From Bacteroidota bacterium (GTDB lineage: Bacteria > Bacteroidota > Bacteroidia > Cytophagales > Cyclobacteriaceae): a stretch of DNA of 7,644 nucleotides. The stretch is taken from the NCBI GenBank assembly GCA_024643595.1, contig JAHEMS010000159.1:1-7644 (forward strand), read 5' to 3'. How positions within the stretch are numbered: the stretch's first letter is position 1; the number at the start of each line of letters is the position of its first letter. The notes beneath the pieces were generated by a model. It saw only the letters and a program-made list of their open reading frames with translations, was not told the origin of the DNA and made no database searches. Shown in pieces: positions 1 to 6,884 of this stretch. Position numbers and translations under genes: made by a program.

Positions 1-133
1 TGATAGAACGATCAGTCAAATTTCCGCTGATCTCACTCAGGATAATCCTTCTGTAAAACTTAATGTAGTGGATAATGATGGGGACAATCACGAAGTAATC
101 CTGAAAATAGTTCAAATTCCAGATAAGCATTAA
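1..133 (+). CDS. C-terminal end of an unrecognised protein (5' end outside window)
   Basis: The frame read from base 2 is open for 43 codons and ends at TAA 131-133; the other two forward frames hit stops within this stretch (TGA at 1-3, TAA near 57). The visible tail is hydrophilic and rich in Asp and Asn (VDNDGDNHEV near its middle), ending IPDKH, with no membrane segment. I do not recognise a family from so short a piece and assign no function. The permease start follows only 18 bases after the stop, so the two genes may be co-transcribed; the sequence shows no terminator between them. Confidence 0.6.
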   Translation, partial: DRTISQISADLTQDNPSVKLNVVDNDGDNHEVILKIVQIPDKH

Positions 134-151
134 ACTGTAACACGGAAGCCC

Positions 152-1468
152 ATGTCATTTCTGATCGTTCTGTTTAGTATCATCTTCCTGATTTTACTGA
201 TCTCCTATTTTAAAGTTAATGCTTTCTTATCATTCCTGATTGTTTCCATCGGTGCTGGACTTCTTTTAGGCATTAACCCTTCCCAAATAAGTGGTACCGT
301 TCAGAAAGGAATTGGTGACATGCTCGGATCGCTGGTCATTGTTATCCTTGCCGGTTCCATGCTGGGTAAACTTGTAGCTGAAACCGGTGCTGCTCAACGC
401 ATCGCAGCTGGTATGATGGAGGTGTTTGGAAAAAAATATTTGCAAGTCGCCCTAACGATCACCGGATTTGTCATCGGCATACCACTATTTTATAATGTGG
501 GATTTGTCCTTGTATTTCCTTTAATCGCTTCAGTCGTTTACCGATACAAACTCCCCGCGCTTTATGTTGGCCTTCCTTTAGTGGCAGCACTTTCTGTAAC
601 TCACGGATTCCTGCCTCCTCATCCGTCGCCTGTAGCGCTGATCACTCAGTTCAATGCCGACATGGGTAGCACGTTATTATTTGGAACGATTATAGCAATT
701 CCGACCGTTGTTGTTGCCGGTCCACTTTTTTCTAAAAGTTTACAGAACATAAATGCTTCGCTCCTTCCCACTTTTAAAGCAGAAGGATTGCCAGAGGAAA
801 AATTGCCCGATTTATTCAATAGTTTCATTTCTTCGCTATTACCGGTTCTTCTACTTGCCGTTACTACCGGCTTGAATTTTATTATTTCAGCTGATTCACC
901 CAACAAAAACATCATGCTGTTTTTCAGTGATTCGTCCATGGTCATGCTCATCTCATTGGCGGTATCCACCTATACGTTAGGCCTTAGTCGAGGATTGAAA
1001 ATGAAATACCTCATGGAAATATATTCCGAGGCAGTGAAAGATGTGTTGATGATCATTCTCATCATTGGTGGAGCAGGTGCGCTAAAAGAGACTTTATTGG
1101 AAAGTGGTATCAGTAATGAGATTGCCGGCCTGCTGGATAATCTCAATATTAATCCACTCATTTTAGGCTGGCTCATTGCCTGTGTTATCCGCATCTGTGT
1201 AGGATCTGCTACGGTGGCCGGATTAACAGCGGCTGGTATCGTTGCCCCATTACTGGCTACACACCCTGAAGTACATCCCAGCCTGATGGTACTTTCTGTG
1301 GGTGCAGGAAGTCTGATGTTCTCCCATGTTAACGATTCCGGATTTTGGCTCTTTAAGGAATATTTTAACCTGAGCATAAAAGACACCATTCGCTCATGGT
1401 CGTTGATGGAAAGCCTTGTTGCAGTTTGTGGACTTATTGGCGTAATGCTTATCTATTCATTCTTGTAA
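152..1468 (+). CDS. GntP-family permease (gluconate/D-serine type H+ symporter family)
   Basis: Inner-membrane secondary transporter of 438 residues, the usual length for the GntP family (gluconate GntP/GntT, D-serine DsdX). The protein is almost wholly hydrophobic with about 12 predicted membrane spans. Family-type motifs are visible: GSMLGKLVAETGAAQ at 68-82, GIPLFYNVGFV at 109-119, GFLPPHPSP at 152-160, GSATVAG at 351-357, and the strongly conserved SHVNDSGFW at 391-399 followed by KDTIRSWS at 410-417. ATG 152 is the first Met and gives a normal hydrophobic N-terminus; the leader has only a weak purine stretch (CGGAAG). Substrate cannot be read from sequence. The D-threonine-aldolase-like gene and RidA downstream in the window favour a D-hydroxy-amino acid such as D-serine or D-threonine over gluconate, since no sugar-acid kinase is seen. 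Family assignment is firm; substrate is inference. Confidence 0.93.
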   Translation: MSFLIVLFSIIFLILLISYFKVNAFLSFLIVSIGAGLLLGINPSQISGTVQKGIGDMLGSLVIVILAGSMLGKLVAETGAAQRIAAGMMEVFGKKYLQVALTITGFVIGIPLFYNVGFVLVFPLIASVVYRYKLPALYVGLPLVAALSVTHGFLPPHPSPVALITQFNADMGSTLLFGTIIAIPTVVVAGPLFSKSLQNINASLLPTFKAEGLPEEKLPDLFNSFISSLLPVLLLAVTTGLNFIISADSPNKNIMLFFSDSSMVMLISLAVSTYTLGLSRGLKMKYLMEIYSEAVKDVLMIILIIGGAGALKETLLESGISNEIAGLLDNLNINPLILGWLIACVIRICVGSATVAGLTAAGIVAPLLATHPEVHPSLMVLSVGAGSLMFSHVNDSGFWLFKEYFNLSIKDTIRSWSLMESLVAVCGLIGVMLIYSFL

Positions 1469-1493
1469 ACCAGATCTCCTGGTTAATAAAGGC

Positions 1494-2579
1494 ATGAAAC
1501 TATTAATCGTAAAATTAATTACCATCATATCATTGCTTGGGTTCAGGGTAACCGCAACGGATTATGATTGGTTATTTGTTTACTACATGCCCTACGACAA
1601 TAACCTAACCAGTCTATCTAATCATATTATTGATCAATTCCGGGACTCAAAGATCGAGGGGAAAATCTGCGTCACCTTGCAAGTTGATTTAGCGGGAAAG
1701 GGTGGTATGACAAGATATGTTTTTAATGCCAAAACAGATTCTATTCATGTAGATGATGAAAGATCCGCCGTTAGTAAAACTTTTGAGGAATACCTGGTTT
1801 GGGTGGCCAACAACTATACCGCAAAACATTACGCAATTGTTCTATTAAACCATGGTGGAGATCTTAATGAGTATGGGTTGGACGAATTTCCTGTCATGGA
1901 ATGGCTGCGAATTGACAGCGTTGCAAAATCAATAAGAAAGTTTAATCAGGTGGCTGGCATTTCAGAAATCGATTTATTGTTTGAACAGGTCTGCACCAGG
2001 GGAACGATAGAGAATTTATATGAATTTAAAGATGTGGCTAAATATACACTGGCCTCGCAAGACCTTGTTCCAGCACCTGGATACTATTATCCTCGCACAT
2101 TTTCCGCTGTTGAAAAGCTTAGCATTGAATCCGGAGATCGATTGGCTGACCTAATTGTAAAATCAGAGCGAGCGGATATGTATTATTCTTTTACTTTAAT
2201 TGACAATTCGAAATGGAATAAATGGTTAGAACACTTAAACAAATATTCGAAAGAAATCAGTAGAAGCAATTATAAAATTGCGACTGATAAACTAAAACTA
2301 CTTTCCTATGCAGGTCAGGCGTATTTTGATCTTAATAGTCTTATAGAGGCCACCACATTCCACGAAAATATTCCTCAGCGTGGGTCAACGCTTATGACTT
2401 ATACAACGGATGTATTAATCCGAAAACTATATAAAAATAGCGAGACGGTCCGAGCGAGCAATTACTCAGGCATATCGATATATGCTCCCTTTACTAGTAG
2501 CGTAAGTCCTTTATCGATCTATTCGCAAAAACCTTATAAACGGTACCTGTTGTCATTGACTAAAATAAAGAAAAAGTAG
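1494..2579 (+). CDS. secreted clostripain-like cysteine peptidase (family C11)
   Basis: A 361-residue protein with an N-terminal hydrophobic signal sequence (about residues 1-22, Lys at 2 and 7, probable cleavage near VTA-T), without a lipobox Cys, so likely exported to the periplasm or beyond. The C11 fold is recognisable in order: YDWLFVYYMPYDNNL at 24-38 (first strand, the usual 'W..MVYMaaDNdL'), IVLLNHGGDLNEYGLDE at 115-131 carrying the probable catalytic His120, IDLLFEQVCTRGTIE at 159-173 carrying the probable nucleophile Cys167, ASQDLVPAPGYYYP at 187-200 (usual 'aSeE.epg.Gw.Y'), and a C-terminal GISIYAP. The segment before Cys is EQV rather than the usual FDA. Known C11 enzymes such as clostripain cleave after Arg or Lys; specificity here is unknown. 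It starts 25 bases after the permease stop, so it may be read from the same transcript. Hydrolase family fairly sure, activity inferred. Confidence 0.82.
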   Translation: MKLLIVKLITIISLLGFRVTATDYDWLFVYYMPYDNNLTSLSNHIIDQFRDSKIEGKICVTLQVDLAGKGGMTRYVFNAKTDSIHVDDERSAVSKTFEEYLVWVANNYTAKHYAIVLLNHGGDLNEYGLDEFPVMEWLRIDSVAKSIRKFNQVAGISEIDLLFEQVCTRGTIENLYEFKDVAKYTLASQDLVPAPGYYYPRTFSAVEKLSIESGDRLADLIVKSERADMYYSFTLIDNSKWNKWLEHLNKYSKEISRSNYKIATDKLKLLSYAGQAYFDLNSLIEATTFHENIPQRGSTLMTYTTDVLIRKLYKNSETVRASNYSGISIYAPFTSSVSPLSIYSQKPYKRYLLSLTKIKKK

Positions 2580-2701
2580 AATACGAATAAAGGCAAACGA
2601 ACACCTAGTATGTCACGATTATTGACTACAGTAAACAAGGATTAATCAATGAACTTCAGTTCCTCATCCACTATCGGACAATACTCATCACCAAAGGCGA
2701 G

Positions 2702-2731
2702 TTGATCAATGGTTTAGATTGCCTAATTTCG
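2702..2731 (+). promoter_or_regulatory. weak Bacteroidota-type promoter candidate before the aminotransferase
   Basis: TTG at 2702-2704 and TAATTTCG at 2724-2731 resemble the Bacteroidota sigma-ABfr pattern (TTTG or TTG, about 17-18 bases, TAnnTTTG), with one mismatch in the -7 box and a 19-base spacer that is slightly long. It would place transcription start some 70 bases before ATG 2807, in a 227-base gap where a new promoter is expected. The match is weak and could be chance. Confidence 0.2.
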
Positions 2732-2806
2732 TGTCAACGTTGTGATATCAATAAATCATTCAGATTTTAATAGAAACATTCAAATATCCCCAGCGCATCC
2801 ACCAAT

Positions 2807-4033
2807 ATGTACAAGCAAGTTGAAGAATCACAGACTTTACTGATTAACACACAATCAAAGATATTAGCTGAACAGAACAGAAAAATAATAAAATTTGGCT
2901 TTGGCCAATCTCCTTTTTTACCTCCGAAAAATGTTCTAATAGCGTTGGAAAAAGCTGTGCATCATAAAGAATATTCTTCCGTACAGGGAGATCCTGAACT
3001 TCGAGAATTAATGTCGGAGTTTCATAAACAACATAATGGTTTAAAAGTTGACTCAAATAACATATTGCTAGCGCCAGGTTCAAAAATATTGATATTTAAT
3101 ATTCTATTGGCATTTGAAAAAGCTGACGTATTCATTCCAGCCCCTGCTTGGGTATCATACGCCCCACAGACGAAACTGGCAGGACATAATATGATCAGGC
3201 TTAATACGACTTATAAAGAACGGTGGAGAGTTAGTTCAAAAAGTATCAATGAGGCAGTCCAGTTCAAACAATACAGGGATTCTATTTTAATATTGAACTA
3301 TCCCGGTAATCCGGATGGCCTGACTTATGAAGAGGATGAACTTATTGAGCTTGCCAACATTGCAAAGTCATTAAACATACTCGTGATTGCCGATGAAATC
3401 TATGGCTTACTTAATCACAGCAACAGTCATCATTCATTTGCGAATTATTATCCGGAAAGAACCATTACAACGACGGGGCTATCAAAATGGTGTGGAGCTG
3501 GAGGTTGGCGATTGGGGGCAGCATTTCTTTATAACAACATTGAGCCTGCACTAAAACAAGCACTCATTGGCATCGGATCAGAAACCTATTCTTGTGCGCC
3601 CACTCCCATTCAAATAGCGGCAAAAACAGCTTACAAAAACTACGGCGAATTAACCAGCTATCTTGACTATCAAATACAGATTTTAAAGGAAATTGGAAAT
3701 TTCTGTGCCGACCGCTTAAATTCAAGTGACATAAGAGTTCATTCTCCACAGGGCGGTTTTTATATTTTTCCGGACTTCTCTTTACTTAAGGAAAAATTAA
3801 ATAACCGAGGTATTTCTACTTCCAAACAACTTTGTGAGTTACTATTAGTCGAAACTGGTGTAGCGATGTTGCCTGCTTCAGCGTTCGGTCTGGATGAGGA
3901 ATATTTAGCGGCAAGGTTAGCCTATGTTGATTTCAAGGAACCTGAAGGGCGAGATGAATTTAATCTGCATAAGCATGGTCCTAATATTATTGAAGGAATC
4001 GAAAATATTTGTAATTGGGTAAAGAAAACTTGA
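2807..4033 (+). CDS. PLP-dependent aminotransferase, class I/II (aspartate aminotransferase fold)
   Basis: A 408-residue cytosolic protein of normal fold-type I aminotransferase length. Landmarks in order: YSSVQGDPELRELM at 56-69 (usual 'Y....G...LR'), PAPAWVSYAP at 111-120 with the Trp that stacks on PLP, NYPGNPDG at 164-171 with the PLP-contacting Asn168, DEIYG at 196-200 with Asp196 and Tyr199, GLSKWCGAGGWRLG at 224-237 with Schiff-base Lys227 and phosphate-binding Arg235, and ARLAYVDF at 369-376 with Arg370, matching the substrate-carboxylate Arg. All key residues are present, so it should be active. NPDG replaces the commoner NPTG. The start at 2807 is the first Met; the next is Met69, inside the domain. 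It stands after a 227-base gap, so probably has its own promoter. The amino donor and keto acceptor cannot be deduced; related folds also include kynurenine aminotransferases and C-S lyases. Confidence 0.88.
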   Translation: MYKQVEESQTLLINTQSKILAEQNRKIIKFGFGQSPFLPPKNVLIALEKAVHHKEYSSVQGDPELRELMSEFHKQHNGLKVDSNNILLAPGSKILIFNILLAFEKADVFIPAPAWVSYAPQTKLAGHNMIRLNTTYKERWRVSSKSINEAVQFKQYRDSILILNYPGNPDGLTYEEDELIELANIAKSLNILVIADEIYGLLNHSNSHHSFANYYPERTITTTGLSKWCGAGGWRLGAAFLYNNIEPALKQALIGIGSETYSCAPTPIQIAAKTAYKNYGELTSYLDYQIQILKEIGNFCADRLNSSDIRVHSPQGGFYIFPDFSLLKEKLNNRGISTSKQLCELLLVETGVAMLPASAFGLDEEYLAARLAYVDFKEPEGRDEFNLHKHGPNIIEGIENICNWVKKT

Positions 4034-4099
4034 TTGCCCATTGAATTTTACTGTTAGAAGCAAAAAGTTAATGCTCAAAAATTACATCGACATTATAGA

Positions 4100-4510
4100 A
4101 TGAAAGCCAAACATGACCAAACTATTTTTAAAGCGGTTACTATCACAGTGACAATAATTGGAGCAATTGTTTCTCTTTATTTTATGTTTCTGGCAGGGAG
4201 TCAACAAAAATCGCTTGTGCTCATTGGACTGTTCACCGGTTGGGTACTCTCGCCGTTTATTGGGCTCTTAATTGTCTATTTCATTTCATCCAAGTGGGTA
4301 TCCTCCGTTCGTTCATCAATTTATTGGCTTATGAGCCTTGTCCCTGTTTGCGCTATGCTGATCTATAGTGGCATATTTCCATTAGCTAGTGAAAAACCTG
4401 CCTTCTCATTTCTTGTTGCCCCTTTAATTTCATGGTTGGTTATTGTAACAGCTTTCTTATTGGCCAGAAGAATTAATAAAAATAAGTTGTTACAATATGG
4501 AAATTCGTAA
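4100..4510 (+). CDS. small integral membrane protein, four predicted helices, function unknown
   Basis: The 136-residue product is mostly hydrophobic with four predicted membrane spans at about residues 11-32, 38-62, 73-95 and 101-122. It has a short charged N-terminus (KAKHDQ) and a basic C-terminal tail (ARRINKNK). Basic residues also sit in the loop between spans 2 and 3 (SSKWVSSVRSS), so by the positive-inside rule the termini and this middle loop are probably cytoplasmic. I recognise no family motif, metal site or catalytic residue. The start ATG 4100 has an AT-rich leader without a Shine-Dalgarno sequence, as is usual in Bacteroidota. It lies 66 bases after the aminotransferase with no clear terminator, so the two may be co-transcribed. 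Coding status is supported by length, consistent hydrophobic periodicity and same-strand position. Confidence 0.68.
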   Translation: MKAKHDQTIFKAVTITVTIIGAIVSLYFMFLAGSQQKSLVLIGLFTGWVLSPFIGLLIVYFISSKWVSSVRSSIYWLMSLVPVCAMLIYSGIFPLASEKPAFSFLVAPLISWLVIVTAFLLARRINKNKLLQYGNS

Positions 4511-4573
4511 ATTAAAAACGGTCCAACTCAGATTTCTATTTTGGGTACATCCATCAAGGTAAAATACAACACG

Positions 4574-4598
4574 CGGTAAACCGTCAACTTGAATTGAC
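4574..4598. repeat. two adjoining short inverted repeats in the gap before the M61 gene
   Basis: CGGT-AA-ACCG at 4574-4583 directly adjoins (sharing base 4583) GTCAA-CTTGAA-TTGAC at 4583-4598. The second is a perfect 5-base stem with a 6-base spacer. They lie in the 183-base gap 4511-4693, about 100 bases before ATG 4694. They could be an operator, but stems this short arise by chance, the first has too small a loop to fold as a hairpin, and no T-run follows to make a terminator. The rest of this gap is AT-rich and shows nothing else. Confidence 0.2.
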
Positions 4599-4693
4599 TA
4601 TATTCTCATAAATATCATACTGGATTTTAACCGCCTTACTGCTAGAAATAATTAAATTTAAAAGAATCCAAATTTATAGACCACTACTAATCA

Positions 4694-6271
4694 ATGACGG
4701 CAAAGCCTCTTCTACAATTCCTGCTCTTTGTGCTCTGCATGCAATTACTGCCTGGTAATCCTGCTATTGCGCAAAAGAAAAACTTAACGCTACAGTATGT
4801 TCTTTCAATACCTAATCCAGCATCCCATTCCTGTCACGTAGAACTTCGCGTCAACGGATGGGATCAAGATACCATTCGTTTTAAGATGCCCAAATGGATG
4901 CCAGGATATTACCAGTTGATGAACTATGCCCAATCAGTCGAACATGTTTCAGTTAAAGACGAACTTGGAAGAAGCATCGATGTTAAGAAAATAAATGAAA
5001 ATTCATGGAATATTAGTCCTTTAAAAAACAAGTCCTTCATAGTAAGCTACGATGTTAAAACGGAAAAACAATTTGTTGCCAGAAGCTACATAGATTCTAC
5101 CCATGCTTACCTAGTCACAGCCGGGGTCTTTTTTTACGTTGACGGACTCATCAACACACCAGTAACTGTGAAGGTAATACCCAATCAATGGACAAAAATT
5201 GCAACCGGACTAGAGCCAGTAGCCGGGAAGAATGACGAATTCAAAGCACCTGATTTTGATATCCTTTACGATTGTCCCATCCTTATCGGAAATTTAGAAG
5301 AACTTCCTTCCTTCCGTGTTGGTGGCATAGAACATCGATTTATAGGTTATGATATAGGAACATTTGACAGGAAATTATTCATCGATAATTTGAAAAAAAT
5401 AGTGGAGTCAGCCACAACGATTATGGGCGACATTCCCTATAAGCAATATACTTTTATCGCGATCGGAAAAGGTCGTGGTGGAATTGAACATCTTAATAAT
5501 ACGACCTTTAGCTTTAATGGCGATGGCCTAAAAACAAAAGACGGGATGAATAAAATGATGAATTTTTTAGCCCATGAATACTTTCATCATTATAATGTGA
5601 AACGAATAAGACCGTTTGAACTCGGGCCCTTTGATTATGATAAAGGCAATAACACCAACTTACTTTGGGTAAGCGAAGGTCTATCCGTGTATTATGAATA
5701 CGTAATTGTTAAACGAGCTGGTTTATCCGATGAACGAACGCTTTTAGCCAACTTTGATGCGAACATTACAGCCACCGAGAATAACCCTGGTCGCTTGTAT
5801 CAATCATTATCACAGGCAAGTTATGCGACATGGAATGATGGTCCGTTTGGTAATCAAGGGAAAGACCCTGGGAAGTCCATTTCATATTATGAGAAAGGAC
5901 CAATCCTTGGGCTATTCTTAGATTTTAAAATTCGACAAGTCACCCAAAATAAAAAATCATTGGATGATGTAATGAGGTTTCTATACTGGCAATACTATAA
6001 AAAGATGCAACGCGGTTTTACCGATGCCGAGTTTGAACAAGCCTGTGAATTTGTAGCCGGAGCATCCATGTCAGAAGTATTTGAATATGTATTCACCACT
6101 AAAGAACTTGATTATTTAACTTACCTCAACTATGCAGGACTAACGTTGAAAAAAGAACCTGTTTCAACGAATACAAGCGATACGAAAATAAAAGCGACCA
6201 TCCAACGAGTTGATGGTTTGAATTTCAATCAACAATCGATTTTAATGTCATGGCTTAATGAGCATCCCTGA
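4694..6271 (+). CDS. secreted M61-family metallopeptidase (glycyl aminopeptidase-like), PDZ domain absent or remnant
   Basis: The 525-residue product begins with a clear signal peptide (hydrophobic core 5-19, AxA site PAIA-Q, cleavage after Ala26), so it is exported. An N-terminal beta-rich M61 domain follows, including MPKWMPGYYQLMNYA at 65-79. The catalytic domain holds GGIEHLNNT at 262-270, the zinc motif HEYFH (His294, Glu295, His298), WVSEGLSVYYE at 325-335 with Glu328 as third zinc ligand, and SYYEKGPILGLFLD at 397-410. All catalytic residues are intact. Known M61 members are zinc aminopeptidases preferring small N-terminal residues such as Gly and Ala. Relatives usually run to roughly 570-620 residues with a C-terminal PDZ domain; this one stops about 40 residues after YAGLTLKKE (480-488), leaving only a short PDZ-like fragment (IQRVDG at 503-508). 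Flanking gaps of 183 and 127 bases suggest separate transcription. Family sure; substrate unknown. Confidence 0.92.
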   Translation: MTAKPLLQFLLFVLCMQLLPGNPAIAQKKNLTLQYVLSIPNPASHSCHVELRVNGWDQDTIRFKMPKWMPGYYQLMNYAQSVEHVSVKDELGRSIDVKKINENSWNISPLKNKSFIVSYDVKTEKQFVARSYIDSTHAYLVTAGVFFYVDGLINTPVTVKVIPNQWTKIATGLEPVAGKNDEFKAPDFDILYDCPILIGNLEELPSFRVGGIEHRFIGYDIGTFDRKLFIDNLKKIVESATTIMGDIPYKQYTFIAIGKGRGGIEHLNNTTFSFNGDGLKTKDGMNKMMNFLAHEYFHHYNVKRIRPFELGPFDYDKGNNTNLLWVSEGLSVYYEYVIVKRAGLSDERTLLANFDANITATENNPGRLYQSLSQASYATWNDGPFGNQGKDPGKSISYYEKGPILGLFLDFKIRQVTQNKKSLDDVMRFLYWQYYKKMQRGFTDAEFEQACEFVAGASMSEVFEYVFTTKELDYLTYLNYAGLTLKKEPVSTNTSDTKIKATIQRVDGLNFNQQSILMSWLNEHP

Positions 6272-6398
6272 ATAGCGAGGGCCATTAAGAACAACCCAAA
6301 TAGAATTACTCCCCTCATTTTAGATTCGTAAAAAACTTATTGCTCCCTATGTAAATTCTTAAGACATTACCTGATAAAATCATCATTTATAAATAATT

Positions 6399-6884
6399 AT
6401 GGATAACCTCACTCCCGATCAGCGATTCGAAAAATTAAATCTTACGCTACCTCCACCGCCTACCCCAATGGGAGTTTATAAACCATTTCTCATCGTCGAT
6501 AAATTTGTCTACGTTTCTGGTCATGGAACAGTGAAAGAAGACCGCAGCCTGATCATAGGCAAAGTAGGCCTGGATATGACTGCTGAAGAAGCGAAACTGG
6601 CGGCTCGCCAGGTTGGTTTGGCCATTCTCGCTACACTTAAGGAAAACCTCGGTAGTCTCAATAAAGTTAAACGGGTAATAAAAGTCTTGGGCATGGTGAA
6701 TGCCATCTCTGAATTTGAACGTCATCCTTTTGTGATCAATGGATGCAGCGAATTATTCGCCTCCGTCTGGGGTAGTGAAAATGGAGTGGGTGTTCGCAGT
6801 GCCGTGGGCATGGGGTCCTTACCTGATAATATTCCTGTTGAAATTGAAGCCATGTTCGAACTTAATCAGATGAGCTGGCTATGA
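6399..6884 (+). CDS. RidA/YjgF family enamine-imine deaminase, long form
   Basis: The 161-residue product is a RidA-superfamily protein of the longer, roughly 150-residue type, compared with about 128 in E. coli RidA. Visible motifs: VYVSGHGTV at 37-45, GKVGLDMTAEEAKLAARQ at 54-71, LGSLNKVKRVIKVLGMVNA at 84-102, HPFVINGCSELF at 109-120, and VRSAVGMGSLPDN at 132-144. Arg133 and Glu148 are spaced exactly like the catalytic Arg105 and Glu120 of E. coli RidA, so deaminase activity is plausible. RidA proteins hydrolyse 2-aminoacrylate and similar imines released by PLP enzymes, protecting other PLP enzymes from damage. The gene overlaps the next PLP enzyme by four bases (ATGA), implying translational coupling and a matching role. 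ATG 6399 has an AT-rich leader without a Shine-Dalgarno sequence and no upstream Met. The exact subfamily was not resolved. Confidence 0.92.
   Translation: MDNLTPDQRFEKLNLTLPPPPTPMGVYKPFLIVDKFVYVSGHGTVKEDRSLIIGKVGLDMTAEEAKLAARQVGLAILATLKENLGSLNKVKRVIKVLGMVNAISEFERHPFVINGCSELFASVWGSENGVGVRSAVGMGSLPDNIPVEIEAMFELNQMSWL

Noticed and set aside
646..1389. Two long reverse-strand open frames (646-969 and 970-1389) opposite the permease
   Set aside because: They lie wholly inside a well-supported GntP gene, have no recognisable motifs, and read as antisense shadows of it.
2844..3083. Reverse-strand open frame opposite the aminotransferase, and a similar one at 3564-3749
   Set aside because: Both are contained in the aminotransferase, which has complete PLP motifs; their translations have no family features.
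4059..4075. AGCA...TGCT inverted repeat followed by C and an A-run after the aminotransferase
   Set aside because: A four-base stem with a nine-base loop and no T-run is too weak to call a terminator.
6240..6330. Frameshift hiding a full PDZ domain after the M61 stop
   Set aside because: All three forward frames after about 6260 end within roughly 20 codons, and none reads like PDZ strands.
6272..6398. TAGATTCG (6321-6328) as a -7 promoter box for RidA
   Set aside because: There is no TTG element at a suitable distance upstream, so the match is likely chance in AT-rich DNA.
6447..6725. Reverse-strand open frames opposite RidA
   Set aside because: They overlap a clear RidA gene with conserved catalytic residues and have no motifs of their own.
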